Shown piece after piece: positions 1 through 9,804 of a stretch of DNA of 64,000 nt. The stretch spans positions 496,001-560,000 of the forward strand of contig CAVPVW010000008.1 in assembly GCA_963709295.1 (NCBI GenBank). The letters run 5' to 3'. Origin of the DNA: JBGPQJ01 sp963709295 (GTDB lineage: Bacteria; Chloroflexota; Anaerolineae; Anaerolineales; Villigracilaceae). The position numbers were made by a program, and so were the translations under genes. The notes beneath the pieces were generated by a model. That model was not told the DNA's origin, searched no databases, and saw only the letters and a program-made list of their open reading frames with translations. Position 1 is the stretch's first letter, and each line of letters opens with the position of its first letter.

Positions 1-410
1 ACGAATGAATGTCCCAGCCCCCAGCGGTCCACGCCGGTCATGACGAATGCTTTTTTGCCGAGTTGTTTGACGTAATCTCCGATTTTGGCATCAACAAAAC
101 CGGCTGACTTGTTCTCGAGCGTATTCTTCAACCCGGTGCCGTCCACGACAGGGGTTTTCTTGATGTAGCGCACCATCTTCTCGACTGAGTACAGGCGGTA
201 CCATTTTTCGTCCACCATCGCACCCAGGTCCGCGCCGCCGACGCCGAAAGCGTCCACCACGCCGTCCAGCTCCTTAAATTTCAAGGCGGCAGCTTCCATG
301 TCGCCATCCGTGCCGATGCGCTCGATCGACACCTCCTCGCCGAGCAGATTCACCTTGACGGCCTTGTTCCGTTTTGACGAACCAATGCTGATGCTGACTG
401 CGCGTTTCAT
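1..410 (-). CDS. Quinate 5-dehydrogenase-like protein (3' part outside window)
   Basis: The gene starts at the ATG at 408-410 behind a GGGA ribosome site and runs off the left edge, so only the N-terminal ~136 residues are visible. They begin MKRAVSISIGSSKRNK and continue with a glycine-rich stretch (DAFGVGGADLG) and then KTPVVDGTGLKNTLENKSAG. This matches my memory of a Chloroflexota family that databases label quinate 5-dehydrogenase. The label rests on family recall, not on a catalytic motif I can see. The gene is divergent from the carotenoid-type gene, sharing a ~130-base intergenic region. Confidence 0.55.
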   Translation of the reverse strand, partial: MKRAVSISIGSSKRNKAVKVNLLGEEVSIERIGTDGDMEAAALKFKELDGVVDAFGVGGADLGAMVDEKWYRLYSVEKMVRYIKKTPVVDGTGLKNTLENKSAGFVDAKIGDYVKQLGKKAFVMTGVDRWGLGHSF

Positions 411-540
411 TTATTTTCCCTTTCGGAACCCGGAATGGAAAGAGTATACACCAGTGTAAATGATATGAAAACAACCCTTATTAACAACAGTCCAGCCGCT
501 CAAAGGTTACTCTGGTGTAGAATGGGCTCAGGAGTCACTT

Positions 541-1341
541 ATGCGCCGCATCGTCCCCTACCTGCTTGGGCTTTACATCCTTTTACTGACCGTCGCCGTC
601 GGGACACTCGCCCTGGGCGGTACGCCTCCGCCCGTGCTGACGCCCCTCTCCACGCTGGCGGGGTTCGCCTTCGCCCTGACGCACGCTGGCGTACGCATGG
701 GTTGGAAGCGCGCTCTGGGATTATTAGGACTGGTCTTCGCCGTCAGCCTGACCTTCGAATCGGTGGGCGTAGCGACCGGCTGGATCTACGGCCCGTATCA
801 CTATACTCCCAAGCTTGGTCCGTTGTTTCTCGGGCTGGTGCCCTACCTGATCGCGGTCGCCTGGTTCATGATGATGTATCCCTCCTTCGTCATCGCGGAC
901 TGGCTGATCCCGTCAAAGTGGGCGCACTGGAAGCGACTGCTCAGCGTGGCAGCGGTCGGAGGGCTGGTGATGACCGCCTGGGACGTGGTCATGGATCCGC
1001 TCATGGTGCGCGGCGGACATTGGATTTGGGAGATCGACGGTGCCTTCTTTGGTGTGCCCCTGCAAAACTACTGGGGCTGGTGGCTGACGGTCTTCGTCAC
1101 CTTTGCCCTGTTCCTGCTGTTCACTCGCGGAAAAACGGCTCTCGTCAGCGACCCGGGTTTTGACCGGATGGTTGTTCTCACCTACTCGCTCACTGGCATT
1201 GGTAATGTCATCGCCGGCCTCTCCACCGGCCTGGGTGGACCCGGGCTCGCGGGTCTGTTCGCCATGCTGCCGTGGATGATCACGGGCTGGTTGAGCATGA
1301 ACAAGGAACCTGCTGGATTCTCAGAAACTTCCCCCCACTAA
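541..1341 (+). CDS. Carotenoid biosynthesis-type membrane protein (DUF422)
   Basis: This 266-residue integral membrane protein has about seven hydrophobic segments. The first is residues 7-26. Later come SVGVATGWIYGPYHYT and a segment with WDVVMDPLMV and GGHWIWE, both typical of the DUF422 family, which includes the CruF and bisanhydrobacterioruberin hydratases of carotenoid end-group synthesis. A CAGGAG ribosome site precedes the ATG. No other carotenoid gene is next to it, so the substrate is unknown. The downstream gene is convergent, with only 17 bases between stops. Confidence 0.8.
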   Translation: MRRIVPYLLGLYILLLTVAVGTLALGGTPPPVLTPLSTLAGFAFALTHAGVRMGWKRALGLLGLVFAVSLTFESVGVATGWIYGPYHYTPKLGPLFLGLVPYLIAVAWFMMMYPSFVIADWLIPSKWAHWKRLLSVAAVGGLVMTAWDVVMDPLMVRGGHWIWEIDGAFFGVPLQNYWGWWLTVFVTFALFLLFTRGKTALVSDPGFDRMVVLTYSLTGIGNVIAGLSTGLGGPGLAGLFAMLPWMITGWLSMNKEPAGFSETSPH

Positions 1342-1358
1342 AAAATTTCTCGCGTGAA

Positions 1359-2393
1359 CTACTCCACAATCTCTACCGAAGTGCCAAAGGACTTGTAGGC
1401 ATATTGTTCCTCGGGCGGCACGGTGGGGATCGTCCAGCGGTACAGCCATTTGGCGTCCTGCGCGCTCAGGTTAATGCAGCCGTGGCTGTGCGGCGTGCCA
1501 AAATCGTTGTGCCAGAACGTACCGTGGAAGGACACTCCGCTCTTCGTGATGTAGGTGACCCAGGGCACACCCGGCAGGTCATACCCTCCCGAAGCCAGAT
1601 TTCCCGCCGCCATGTGGCGCGAGTGGCGCTTATGGAAGGTTATGAAACGTCCCACGGGAGAGGTGTTACGCCCATGGATTTTTCGTCCAGCGGATATGCG
1701 CGCTGAATACACTGGCGTCTCGCCTTCGTAGGCGGCGAGTTCCTGCCGGTCGAGATGCACCTCGATGCGCTTCAAGGCGGGATCCACACCTGGAGAGATC
1801 GGCGCAAATTCTTCAGTTGGGACGATGCGCAGGTATTCCGCCGGAACAAAATATTCCACCTTATGCAGGTCATCAAAAATACGATACCAGGCGCTGCCGC
1901 CGTCACCCTTCACTCTGCGCGCCACCCAAAAAGTAGTTTCGTAGTACATGCGGTAGATGGTCATGGACTTCAGGCTGGGGCGGGCATGACATTCAATGAA
2001 GGGAACAGTGACCTCCGCCAGCGCACCATCATACAGAGGATCAGATGACGGCACGTTCAGCACCGTCCGAACCGGCTGGATGAATGCCGAGTGGACGAAA
2101 CCCTCCTGCCCGATCTGGTACCACACCCGGTTGGCATCGCTTTCATTCCCCCCGCTGACGCTGGCGGTGATGGGAAGCAGCTCGTCGCGCTCCAAGACTC
2201 TGACCAGCTTGCCGGCAGTTGATGGCGCATCATAAATATTCACGGATTTTTTCGCAACCCGCCCCAACAGGTCAGAAGGCTCCGAGCCGGCGCGCGCGAA
2301 ATCGAGCGGCAGGCTCGAGAGATACAAGCCTGCCAACCCGGATGCGCTCAGTTTGAGAAAATCCCGGCGGGAGAGATTTTGAAAGGGGGTCAT
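1359..2393 (-). CDS. Tat-exported L,D-transpeptidase (YkuD domain)
   Basis: The 344-residue protein begins with a twin-arginine signal (RRDFLKLSASGLAGLYL, residues 9-25), so it is exported folded. The C-terminal third is a YkuD domain carrying the catalytic HSHGCINL signature near residue 305, with the upstream HGTFWHNDFG histidine. The middle resembles one or two SH3-like wall-binding repeats. L,D-transpeptidases form 3-3 peptidoglycan crosslinks or attach proteins to the wall. The gene lies 15 bases after the fumarase beta subunit and is probably cotranscribed with it, though functionally unrelated. No clear ribosome site is seen. Confidence 0.88.
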   Translation of the reverse strand: MTPFQNLSRRDFLKLSASGLAGLYLSSLPLDFARAGSEPSDLLGRVAKKSVNIYDAPSTAGKLVRVLERDELLPITASVSGGNESDANRVWYQIGQEGFVHSAFIQPVRTVLNVPSSDPLYDGALAEVTVPFIECHARPSLKSMTIYRMYYETTFWVARRVKGDGGSAWYRIFDDLHKVEYFVPAEYLRIVPTEEFAPISPGVDPALKRIEVHLDRQELAAYEGETPVYSARISAGRKIHGRNTSPVGRFITFHKRHSRHMAAGNLASGGYDLPGVPWVTYITKSGVSFHGTFWHNDFGTPHSHGCINLSAQDAKWLYRWTIPTVPPEEQYAYKSFGTSVEIVE

Positions 2394-2408
2394 GCGAGGA
2401 GTGGCAAA

Positions 2409-3035
2409 TTAATACGGCTTTGCCAGCAGTTCGTCCAGCACCTTCTTCGAGCTTTCGTCGATCACGGCATGCTGGCTGCCCCCGTTGGCATCCATCGTCA
2501 CCACGGCGGGGAAGTCCTTGACCTCGATCACCCAGAAAGCCTCGGGCACACCAAAGTCCAGCTTGTACACGTCCAGCACCTTTGTCACGGACTGGGCGAT
2601 GAAGGAGGCCGCGCCGCCGATGGCGTGGAAATAAACTCCGGGAGTTTCCTGGCAGCCCTTGAGCGTCTTCGCGCCCATGCCGCCCTTGCCGATCACGCCC
2701 TTGAGGTTGAAGTGTTTCATCACGTCAGCCTGGTAGGGTTCCTCGCGGATGGAGGTGGTTGGTCCGGCGGCGACGAACTTGTACTCCTTTGTGTCCAGCC
2801 CGGAGACGACCGGTCCGCAGTGGTAGATGACTGAACCGTTGAGCAGTTTCTTTAATTCCTCGTAGACCTGCAGGTCATCGTCCATGGGAGCACGAGTCTT
2901 TTTGATAAAGGTCTCCATGAGCCACTTGTGGGCGGTATCGCGCCCCGTGACCATGACGCCGGTCAGGAGCACCGGTTCGCCGACCTTGAGTTCACGGATG
3001 GTTTCATCGCTGATGGGAATGGTTAGCTCTCTCAT
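2409..3035 (-). CDS. Fumarate hydratase class I, beta (C-terminal) subunit
   Basis: The 208-residue protein matches the C-terminal domain of iron-sulfur class I fumarases and L-tartrate dehydratases. It has LTGVMVTGRDTAHK near residue 25, YHCGPVV, AAGPTTSIRE and GKGGMG. With the alpha subunit encoded 9 bases upstream it forms the [4Fe-4S] enzyme that interconverts fumarate and malate in the TCA cycle. Separate alpha and beta genes are usual in anaerobes and Chloroflexota. The start follows an AGGAG site. Tartrate dehydratase is the alternative, but the full alpha sequence and lack of tartrate genes favour fumarase. Confidence 0.9.
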   Translation of the reverse strand: MRELTIPISDETIRELKVGEPVLLTGVMVTGRDTAHKWLMETFIKKTRAPMDDDLQVYEELKKLLNGSVIYHCGPVVSGLDTKEYKFVAAGPTTSIREEPYQADVMKHFNLKGVIGKGGMGAKTLKGCQETPGVYFHAIGGAASFIAQSVTKVLDVYKLDFGVPEAFWVIEVKDFPAVVTMDANGGSQHAVIDESSKKVLDELLAKPY

Positions 3036-3044
3036 GGCATGCTC

Positions 3045-3923
3045 CTAATCGTAAACGATCTCGTCGCCCTTGACCGTCATCTTGCGGCGGCGGTAAGCCC
3101 AGCACATGTACGACACCGAGACGAAATAACTGGCCGGCAGGCGATGCAGGCCGGTGATCTTGGTATCAATGACCGTCGTCTTTCCCCCAAATCCCATCGG
3201 GCCGATGCCCATGGTGTTCGCCTCCTGGGTCAGGCGTTCCTCGAGCGAGGCCAGTTCCGGATCCGCATTACGCTCGCCCAACTGGTCGAAAAGGACTTCC
3301 TTGGATTTGACATAGGACGAGCCTCGGTCTCCGCCGATGGCGACGCCCAAAATGCCGGGCGCGCAGCCCTGTCCCTGCGCCTTCTGGACGGCGTCCAACA
3401 CGACCTTGCGCACTCCGGCCAGGTCACGCCCGGCGCCAAGTTCATTGTTGGGCAGGGAATACTGCGCGCCGACGTTCTCGCAGCCGCCGCCCTTGAGCAT
3501 CAGTTCGATCATCAGCGGCTGGTTGGTGTCCACCTCTTCAAAATGGATGTAGGGGAAGTCGTCGCCGCCCAGGTTGTTCCCGGAGTTCTTGTCGTAGATG
3601 GCATCCACGGCGTTGGGACGCATGTAGGAGCGTTTGGTCGCCTCCGCCAGCGCGGTGCGGACCTGCTCGCGCAACTTGCGCGTACTCCAGCCCTCGGGGT
3701 AGTACACGTAAAAAATGGGTGTACCGGTGTCCTGGCAGATGGGCGTGGAATTCTGGCGCGAGAGCTCGATGTTCTTCATGATGGTTTCGAGCGCGCCGCG
3801 CGCCGCCGAGCCGGGTTCCTCCTTCTCGATGGACGCTTTCAGGCGCGCTTCCACATCGGCAGGCAGGCTGCTCGACGTACGTCGGATCAATTCAAGAATT
3901 TTGTCAGTTAAATCAGGCTGCAT
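3045..3923 (-). CDS. Fumarate hydratase class I, alpha (N-terminal) subunit
   Basis: This is the catalytic, cluster-binding half of class I fumarase (292 residues). The three cluster cysteines fit PICQDTGTP near residue 62, GGGCENVG near residue 145 and CAPGILGVAIGGDRGSS around residues 185-205. I chose the ATG at 3921-3923 because GGAGG lies just upstream. An earlier in-frame ATG at 3935 has that site inside the coding sequence. The gene is first of an alpha-beta-transpeptidase operon. It catalyses hydration of fumarate to malate and is oxygen-sensitive in known members. Confidence 0.92.
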   Translation of the reverse strand: MQPDLTDKILELIRRTSSSLPADVEARLKASIEKEEPGSAARGALETIMKNIELSRQNSTPICQDTGTPIFYVYYPEGWSTRKLREQVRTALAEATKRSYMRPNAVDAIYDKNSGNNLGGDDFPYIHFEEVDTNQPLMIELMLKGGGCENVGAQYSLPNNELGAGRDLAGVRKVVLDAVQKAQGQGCAPGILGVAIGGDRGSSYVKSKEVLFDQLGERNADPELASLEERLTQEANTMGIGPMGFGGKTTVIDTKITGLHRLPASYFVSVSYMCWAYRRRKMTVKGDEIVYD

Positions 3924-3999
3924 GGTTGCCTCCATTTGTGATTATGCTCTTTTATGATACATCGAAAAAATGAATTTCGGGTGAGCCAGGCGTGAAAAA

Positions 4000-4021
4000 G
4001 AGCAGGCAATCATGCCCGCTC
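4000..4021 (-). terminator. Intrinsic terminator of the acetyltransferase gene
   Basis: On the minus strand an 8-bp stem (GAGCGGGC pairing with GCCTGCTC, one G-U) with a 6-base loop is followed by TTTTTC. It lies just past the acetyltransferase stop codon and before the fumarase operon, isolating the two units. Confidence 0.75.
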
Positions 4022-4027
4022 CCATCG

Positions 4028-5041
4028 TCAACGCGTCACCTTCACCCGCATCACATGGCGGTTCTGCCCGCCAAACTTGTATTTGTAATCCTCGTCCCCG
4101 CGCAAGAAGTCGAATTCGGCGCGCTTGTGCTCGTTGGCCCACTGCAGGAGGTAGCCGAGCAGCACCCAACCGGGAGACAGCTCCATGAACTTGCGGTCGA
4201 GACCCGAGTTGTACACCCAGATCTTGTTCCCATAGTCCAGATTGAAATAGCCGGCGGCCTTCTGGCCGGATACTTCCATGAATGCCAGCTGGAGATATCC
4301 CTCACGGAAGGCGGTCTGTGCGGTGGCGCGAAACTGCGCGCGCATCGATTCAGTCAAAAATGCAGCTTTCTCGGGATCACTGGCCATCAATGCAAGAAAA
4401 GCATCGATCTCGCTATCGAGCTGCCCTTCATCTTCCACGATATACCAGCGCACCTGCTGGTCGCTCTCCTCGGCGCGGCGCATTTTTCGGCGGATCTCAT
4501 GCCGTTGTTTTTTGTCGATTCCCGAAAGGTAGGTTTCCCAATCTCCGGGCAGGGGTATGGACGGGGTCGGCTTGTAAATCTCCTCCACGCAAGTCCAGCC
4601 CCGTTTGGCGGATTCCTCTTTCAGCGCTGAGAGCGTGGGGGATGTATCGGGCAGGTTGTACCAATCGAGCACGGACCAGGCTTCGGGTGGCTGGGACGCC
4701 AGTTCATCCAGTACGCCGCCCAGAAAACGGGAGAGATCCTCCTTCCGGACGATCAAATCCAGGTAATCCGAAATCTCGATGCTACCCAACAGCATCAGGG
4801 CTGGACCTCCATCGCGGTCCGTCCGAAAGAGCGGCGCGATACCGATCAGGCGGTCGGCTTCGTGCGCTGTCACGAGGGACAGCGAGGCTTCCTTCCATTC
4901 TCCGCCGCCCAGGGTTCGCCACCAGGCCGCAAGGTATTCATAGCGTAAAAAAGGGACGTTCGTCATGCTTTCAGCCAGCAGCGCGTTCCAGTCGGGCATG
5001 AAAGTGGGTTCCGGGAAGGTGTTATGAATGGTCAATTTCAT
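4028..5041 (-). CDS. CelD/FemAB-like GNAT acetyltransferase
   Basis: The 337-residue protein has two tandem GNAT-like folds of the CelD/BcsL type (Acetyltransf_6). Visible parts are IGIAPLFR near residue 66, the basic helix KKQRHEIRRKMRRAEE near residue 180, and the C-terminal acceptor region with FNLDYGNKIWVYNSGLD and AEFDFLRGDEDYKYKFG. Relatives acylate polysaccharide or peptidoglycan precursors or lipids. Substrate cannot be told from sequence. It is monocistronic, with a terminator behind it, and divergent from the PP2C-like gene. Confidence 0.75.
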   Translation of the reverse strand: MKLTIHNTFPEPTFMPDWNALLAESMTNVPFLRYEYLAAWWRTLGGGEWKEASLSLVTAHEADRLIGIAPLFRTDRDGGPALMLLGSIEISDYLDLIVRKEDLSRFLGGVLDELASQPPEAWSVLDWYNLPDTSPTLSALKEESAKRGWTCVEEIYKPTPSIPLPGDWETYLSGIDKKQRHEIRRKMRRAEESDQQVRWYIVEDEGQLDSEIDAFLALMASDPEKAAFLTESMRAQFRATAQTAFREGYLQLAFMEVSGQKAAGYFNLDYGNKIWVYNSGLDRKFMELSPGWVLLGYLLQWANEHKRAEFDFLRGDEDYKYKFGGQNRHVMRVKVTR

Positions 5042-5134
5042 GGTTTTCCGTCGAAGGGTGGGATTATCGGGTGAATTTTACCAGTATAATGAAAGGGGAA
5101 AGTCTTTGTAATTACTTCCCCTGCGGGGATGCCA

Positions 5135-7430
5135 ATGGCTGACGAATTCGACATTACTCTTTTACCCCTTTACCGGATCAACGGGCAGGACGCTCCCGCC
5201 CTGCCGGGCTTGCAGGTGCTTGCCCCTCCGCGGCGTTCCGCACGAGGGCGCGAGCGCGACCGCCTGCTGGTTTACATTAACCTGTCGGGTAACACCCCGC
5301 TGACCCCCGCCGATTACACCCAGCTCATCACGAAGATCTCCGATAACTTCTTCCAGACCTCCGGCTCGCTCACGAATGCGCTGAAAACCGCTGTCGAAGC
5401 GGTTAATACGAACCTGGTCGAGCGCAACATGAAGACGACCGGGCACGGGCAATACGTCATGGGCACACTGGTGCTTGGGGCGCTGCGCGATGCCCAGCTT
5501 TACATCGTCCAATCCGGGCCGACCCATGCCTACCACCTGGGCGAAGGCAGTGCGCAGCATTTCCATGACCCGCAGCTGGCGGGACGCGGGCTGGGATTCA
5601 GCCAGACCGCGCGTATCTTTTATTCTCACGTCGAGACCCGCCCCGGCGACAGGCTGGTGTTCGCTGTCCAGATGCCGGCCGCCTGGGATGATTCGCTGAC
5701 CGCCGAACCGCGGTCCTCCACCAATGAAGTCTTCCGCCGCCGGTTGATGGGCGAAGCGGATGAGAACATCAACGGGGTATTGATCCAGCTGGCCAGGGGG
5801 AACGGCCAGGTCAGTATCCTCCGCCCCTCCGCCGAAGCCGGCGCCCCGCCGCCTGCACCTGCCCTCCGAGGAACCTCCCCTTCCCGTAAAGGAGACACCC
5901 GCTGGAATTCCTTTGACGCAACCCGAGGAATTTCCAACCCCGGCTTTTGCCGCGGCCGCGGCGTTTACAACGTCTGCTGCAAGCCCGGCAGTCAGTGCAC
6001 CCCCCTCTCAGCAGAATGCACCGGCCTCGCCGCCGGACATCGCACCGGCAGGCACGCCTGCGATGCGGCGCGTCATCACACCTTTGGCGCGCAAGGACCG
6101 CACGAGACAGTTTTTCCGTGCGCTGGCGCGCGGCGTGACCTCGATGCGTTTCTTCGGGAACAAGGCCTCCGCTGGCGCGCAGACCATGGCCACCCGTGTC
6201 CTGCCCGGTGGGGATGATCAAGCGTTCACCCTCTCCCCGCTGATGATGGGATTCATCGCCGTAGCTGTGCCGGTGGTGATCATCACCATCGCTGCGGTGG
6301 TCTATATGCAATTTGGGCGTTCAGAGCAATATCGAAAATATTATTCCAGCGCCGAGCAGGCTGCTGTTCAAGCGGTGAGCGAGAGCGACCCGATCAATCA
6401 ACGCACTGCCTGGGAGACATCCCTCTATTGGCTGGACAAGGCTGACGCGTATGTCGTCACCGCCCAGTCCCTGGCGCTGCGCCAGCAGGCACAGAACAGT
6501 CTGGACAGCATCGAGCATATCGTCCGCCTGACGTATTACCCGGCATTTGCCAGCCCATTGGGCAGCTTCCCGGTCACACAGATGGTGACCAACGAAAATG
6601 ATCTCTACCTTCTCAATGCGGCCGAGGGAAAGATCTTGCGCGCCATCGGCACGGCCTCGGGGCTGACCCTCGACACCAACTTCATCTGCCAGTCGGGTTA
6701 TTACGAAGGCATCCAGATCGGTGCGTTGGTGGATATCGTCGCCCTGCCCAAGAGCACGTATGACGCCACCGTCATGGGGGTGGATGCGGCCGGCAATGCC
6801 ATTTACTGCCTGCCGGAAGCGTCCCCGCGGGTCACACCTCTGGCGCCGCCAGATACCGGCTGGGGATCCGTTGCAGCCATTGCTTACGATGCCAACAACC
6901 TTTATGTGCTCGATCCTGCCCGCCGCGCGGTGTGGGTTTATATCGGCGGCGAAGGCGGCTTCCCCGATCGGCCTTTTTACTTCTTCGGTGAGCAGGTTCC
7001 CGCGCTTGAGAATGCCGTTGACCTGGCGGTCAGCGGAGACGACCTGTACCTGTTGAACAAGGACAGCCATCTGACCACCTGCACCCTGAGCCGCATCTCC
7101 GTTTCACCCACGCGCTGCACCGACCCGGCCATTTTGGTGGACACGCGCGCAGGTCACACCAACGGCGCTACACTGCCGGACGCGCAATTCTCACAAATGC
7201 AGTTCACCTCGCCGCCCGGTTCCACCGTGTCCCTGCTGGAACCGCGCACCCAGGCCGTTTACCGGTTCGTGCCGCGCACGCTGGAACTGCAGGACCAACT
7301 GCGCTCGGTGCCTGGAGAGGACAACGCGCTGCCACCCGGCCAGCCTGTTACTGCCATGACGTTGAGCCAGAACCGCACGCTTTACCTGTTCATCAACGGC
7401 ATGGTCTATTACGCAGACAACGTCCCGTGA
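5135..7430 (+). CDS. PP2C-like / transmembrane / propeller protein, one frame break
   Basis: Two overlapping frames form one ~765-residue protein. Residues 1-230 resemble a PPM-type phosphatase domain (GHGQYVMGTLVLGAL, SGPTHAYHLG, GLGFSQ, RPGDRLVFAV), though the metal-binding aspartates of true PP2C enzymes are not evident. A Pro/Ala linker follows, then one membrane helix (GFIAVAVPVVIITIAAVVYM), then a propeller-like domain with repeated LYLLN and LYVLD strands. The frame moves by one extra base between about 5835 and 5880 in a run of GCC and CCG codons. The downstream frame stays open back through LPSEEPPLPVKETP. The start is the ATG at 5135 behind GCGGGG. The stop TGA belongs to the right end of the adjoining TnpB element, so the native C terminus may have been altered. 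Confidence 0.65.
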
Positions 7431-8558
7431 CTACTCCCCACGCATCACTGCGGGGGCAGAGGAACTTCTGCCCGAGTCTCAAAATATTATTGGCAGCGTT
7501 TTCGTCCCGATCCATGACGAGACCACACACAGGACAGGCATGCACCCGGACGGACAAAGGCTTCTCAACCAAAGTTCCACATCCAGAGCACATCCTGGAT
7601 GTGTTGCGTGGATCAACCGATACGACACGACGACCAGCGTTCTCAGCTTTGTACGTGGTGTACGTGATCAGTTGCTTCCAGGCTGCATCCGAGATGCTTT
7701 TAGCCAAACGATGATTTTGAAGCATGTTCCTGATAGTCAGGTTTTCAAAAGAGATCATGCCGAAACTGTTGACCAGTTCCCGACTCAATTTATGGGCAAA
7801 GTCTTTGCGCCTGTTGGCAATGCGTTGGTGGACATGCTGAACGGCCTTGCGCCGTTTGGCCCGTTCGGGCGTTCCTTTTTCAGCCCTCGAGAGAAGGCGC
7901 TGCACCTGCGCCAGTCCTTGCTCAGCATGACGAAAGAAGCGGGGATTTTCAATCTTCATCCCATTGGAGAGCGTGGCAAAACTTTCAAGTCCTACGTCCA
8001 CCCCGGCTGCCAAGCCATTGTAGGGCAGGGGTTGGGGATCCACTTCACAGGCGAAGCAGGCATACCAGTTGCCCACCGCATCCCTCTGCACGGTGAGTGT
8101 CTTGACCCTGCCCTGGATGGGACGATGCAGGACGATCCTCACTGCCCCAATTTTGGAAATGAGCAACTCCTTGCCCGCAGGGAGCAATTCGAAACCAGAC
8201 TGCTTGAAGGTGAAGCTCGCGTACCGACCGTATCCCCGAAAGCGTGGATAGCCAGGCTTTTCGCCTGCCTTCACTCTACGAAAGAAAGCCTTGAAAGCCA
8301 GATCCACTCGCTCCTGAACATTCTGCAAGACCTGGGAATGGACACGCACCAATTCGGGATGATCTCGTTTCCAAAGGTGAGTCGTTTATTCGTGTCGTAC
8401 AGCGAAAGGGTCTTCTTTTCCTGCTCCCAGGTGTTTTTGCGAGTGGCCAGCGTCTCGTTGTATACCCAACGACAAAGTTCCAGCGTCCGATCGAGTTGGG
8501 TGCGTTGGCTCCTGGAGGGCTCGAGGCGATACTTGAAGGTTTTTACCGCATAGCTCAT
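7393..8558 (-). pseudogene. tnpB: tnpB of IS200/IS605 (IS1341-type) element, frameshifted
   Basis: TnpB is the RNA-guided nuclease ancestor of Cas12. The N-terminal frame begins MSYAVKTFKYRLEPS at 8558. The main frame holds the RuvC parts: GVDVGLES (Asp), ISFENLTI (Glu) and the zinc ribbon CSGCG...CPVCG followed by MDRDENAANNI (Asp). A single base is missing near 8371-8380. Restoring it gives the usual KRDHPELVRVHSQVLQNV sequence. The last ~14 residues are read out of the element into the neighbouring gene. No tnpA partner is present, so the copy could not transpose on its own. Confidence 0.85.
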
Positions 8559-8710
8559 GTGTTCTATTTTACAACCATGTCCTGCACCTTGCAAGGATGT
8601 GCGCCTTGCACCTGCACCCACCGAAGGTGTGGTGTATCCCCACTGCTGCCCGTGCTGGCCTGCGCCAGCAGGACAGTGAAGCAGGGGGCTATGCCCCCGC
8701 GAGTTCCGGG
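7428..8710 (-). mobile_element. IS200/IS605-family element carrying only tnpB
   Basis: The right end (low coordinates) reads on the minus strand as CCCCCGC-AGTGAT-GCGTGGGGAGTAGTCA. This is the subterminal hairpin plus GGGGAGTnGTCA form typical of this family, and it ends at 7428. A second hairpin, GGGCAGA/TCTGCCC, lies at 7454-7473. Towards the left end are palindromes at 8653-8670 (TGCTGGC/GCCAGCA) and 8684-8698 (GGGGGC/GCCCCC). The outer left boundary is approximate. As usual for the family, no terminal inverted repeats or target duplication were seen. Confidence 0.7.
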
Positions 8711-8765
8711 GGTTTCGGCGCTGTTTCGGTAATTTTCCTTCCAACAGACGAGGAGGTTTATTGTT

Positions 8766-9804
8766 ATGTCCCTGATAGACTCCATTATCGCGTTCTTTTC
8801 GTCCCTGTTCAGAACAAAACCCAAGCCTCCCGCCCCGCCCCCTGCTCCGCCGGTGACTCCGCGCCCCACTGTCCCGCCGGACAGCGCCACCGAACCCGCC
8901 CAGATCGTTACATCCAAAGTACTGGTCATCGTCTACGACCCGGTAGTGGATTCCGCCACCGGGAAGCGGCTCTCGGAACACCTGCGCTGGTCCCGCGCCG
9001 ATGACCTGATCACGAACTATATGGACGACATCACCGAAACAAGCAAGGGGCTGGCGCGCTATCAGATCGTCCAGCGGGTGGAGGTGGACGAGTTTCTTCC
9101 CCTCGAAGATGGATTCAGCTATGCGGTTGATACCTATCTCAGCACCTATCGACGCACCACCGCGCACCATCTCCCCGAATGGCTGGACTACAACGCCTTC
9201 CTGGCGCGCTTCAACATCCTGCAGCGGGTGGCAAACAACGAGTTGGATGAAGTCTGGGTGTTTGCATTCCCGCATGCCGGCATGTACAGAATCCGTGATG
9301 GCCGGCAGAAAAGCCTTCTGGTGCAACTCGCATCCCCTGCCCGAAACGGACGATTGCCCACGCCGGTTCGTCATCATGGGATTCTCTCTCGAGCGCGGTG
9401 TCGGCGAAATGTTCGAGGCTTTCACTCACCGCTGCGAGTCCATCATGACCAGGGTCTATCAACCCACCACCGGTGATGCCAACCTGTACGAGCGCTTCTC
9501 ACGTTACGACAAGAAAAATCCGGGCGAGGCCGAATGCGGCAATGTACACTTTGCTCCCAATAGCGAACGGGATTACGACTGGAAGAATGTTCGTTACGTG
9601 GCCAGCAAATGCGACGACTGGTACAACTTCCCGGACTTCACCGGGGCTACCCGCCAGGTGAACTGCGAGGAATGGGGCAACGGCGACATCCGTCTGCACC
9701 ACCTGTGGTGGCTGGATCATCTTCCGCGCGTGAGCGGTCGCACCAACGGCATTGTTCACAACTGGTGGCAGTACGTGATCGACCCCAATCGCGTGAATGT
9801 GTGA
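8766..9804 (+). CDS. Conserved protein of unknown function, one frame break
   Basis: Two frames join into a ~345-residue protein. It has a short hydrophobic N terminus, a Pro-rich linker (residues 19-45), and a domain with WVFAFPHAGMYES, AFWCNSHPL, FVIMGFSLERGVGEM, GNVHFAPNSERDYDW and RLHHLWWLDHLPR. I recall the same set of motifs in secreted bacterial and fungal proteins of unknown function. The conserved Glu, Cys, His and Trp residues suggest an enzyme or carbohydrate-binding fold, but this is a guess. One extra base near 9278-9281 breaks the frame. Removing it gives HAGMYESVMAGRKAF. The start has an AGGAGG site upstream. It may once have followed the PP2C-like gene directly, before the TnpB element entered. 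Confidence 0.6.

Noticed and set aside
5129..6217. Programmed frameshift in the PP2C-like gene
   Set aside because: No slippery heptamer or stimulatory stem was evident, and many other genes, including thrS, have similar one-base breaks.
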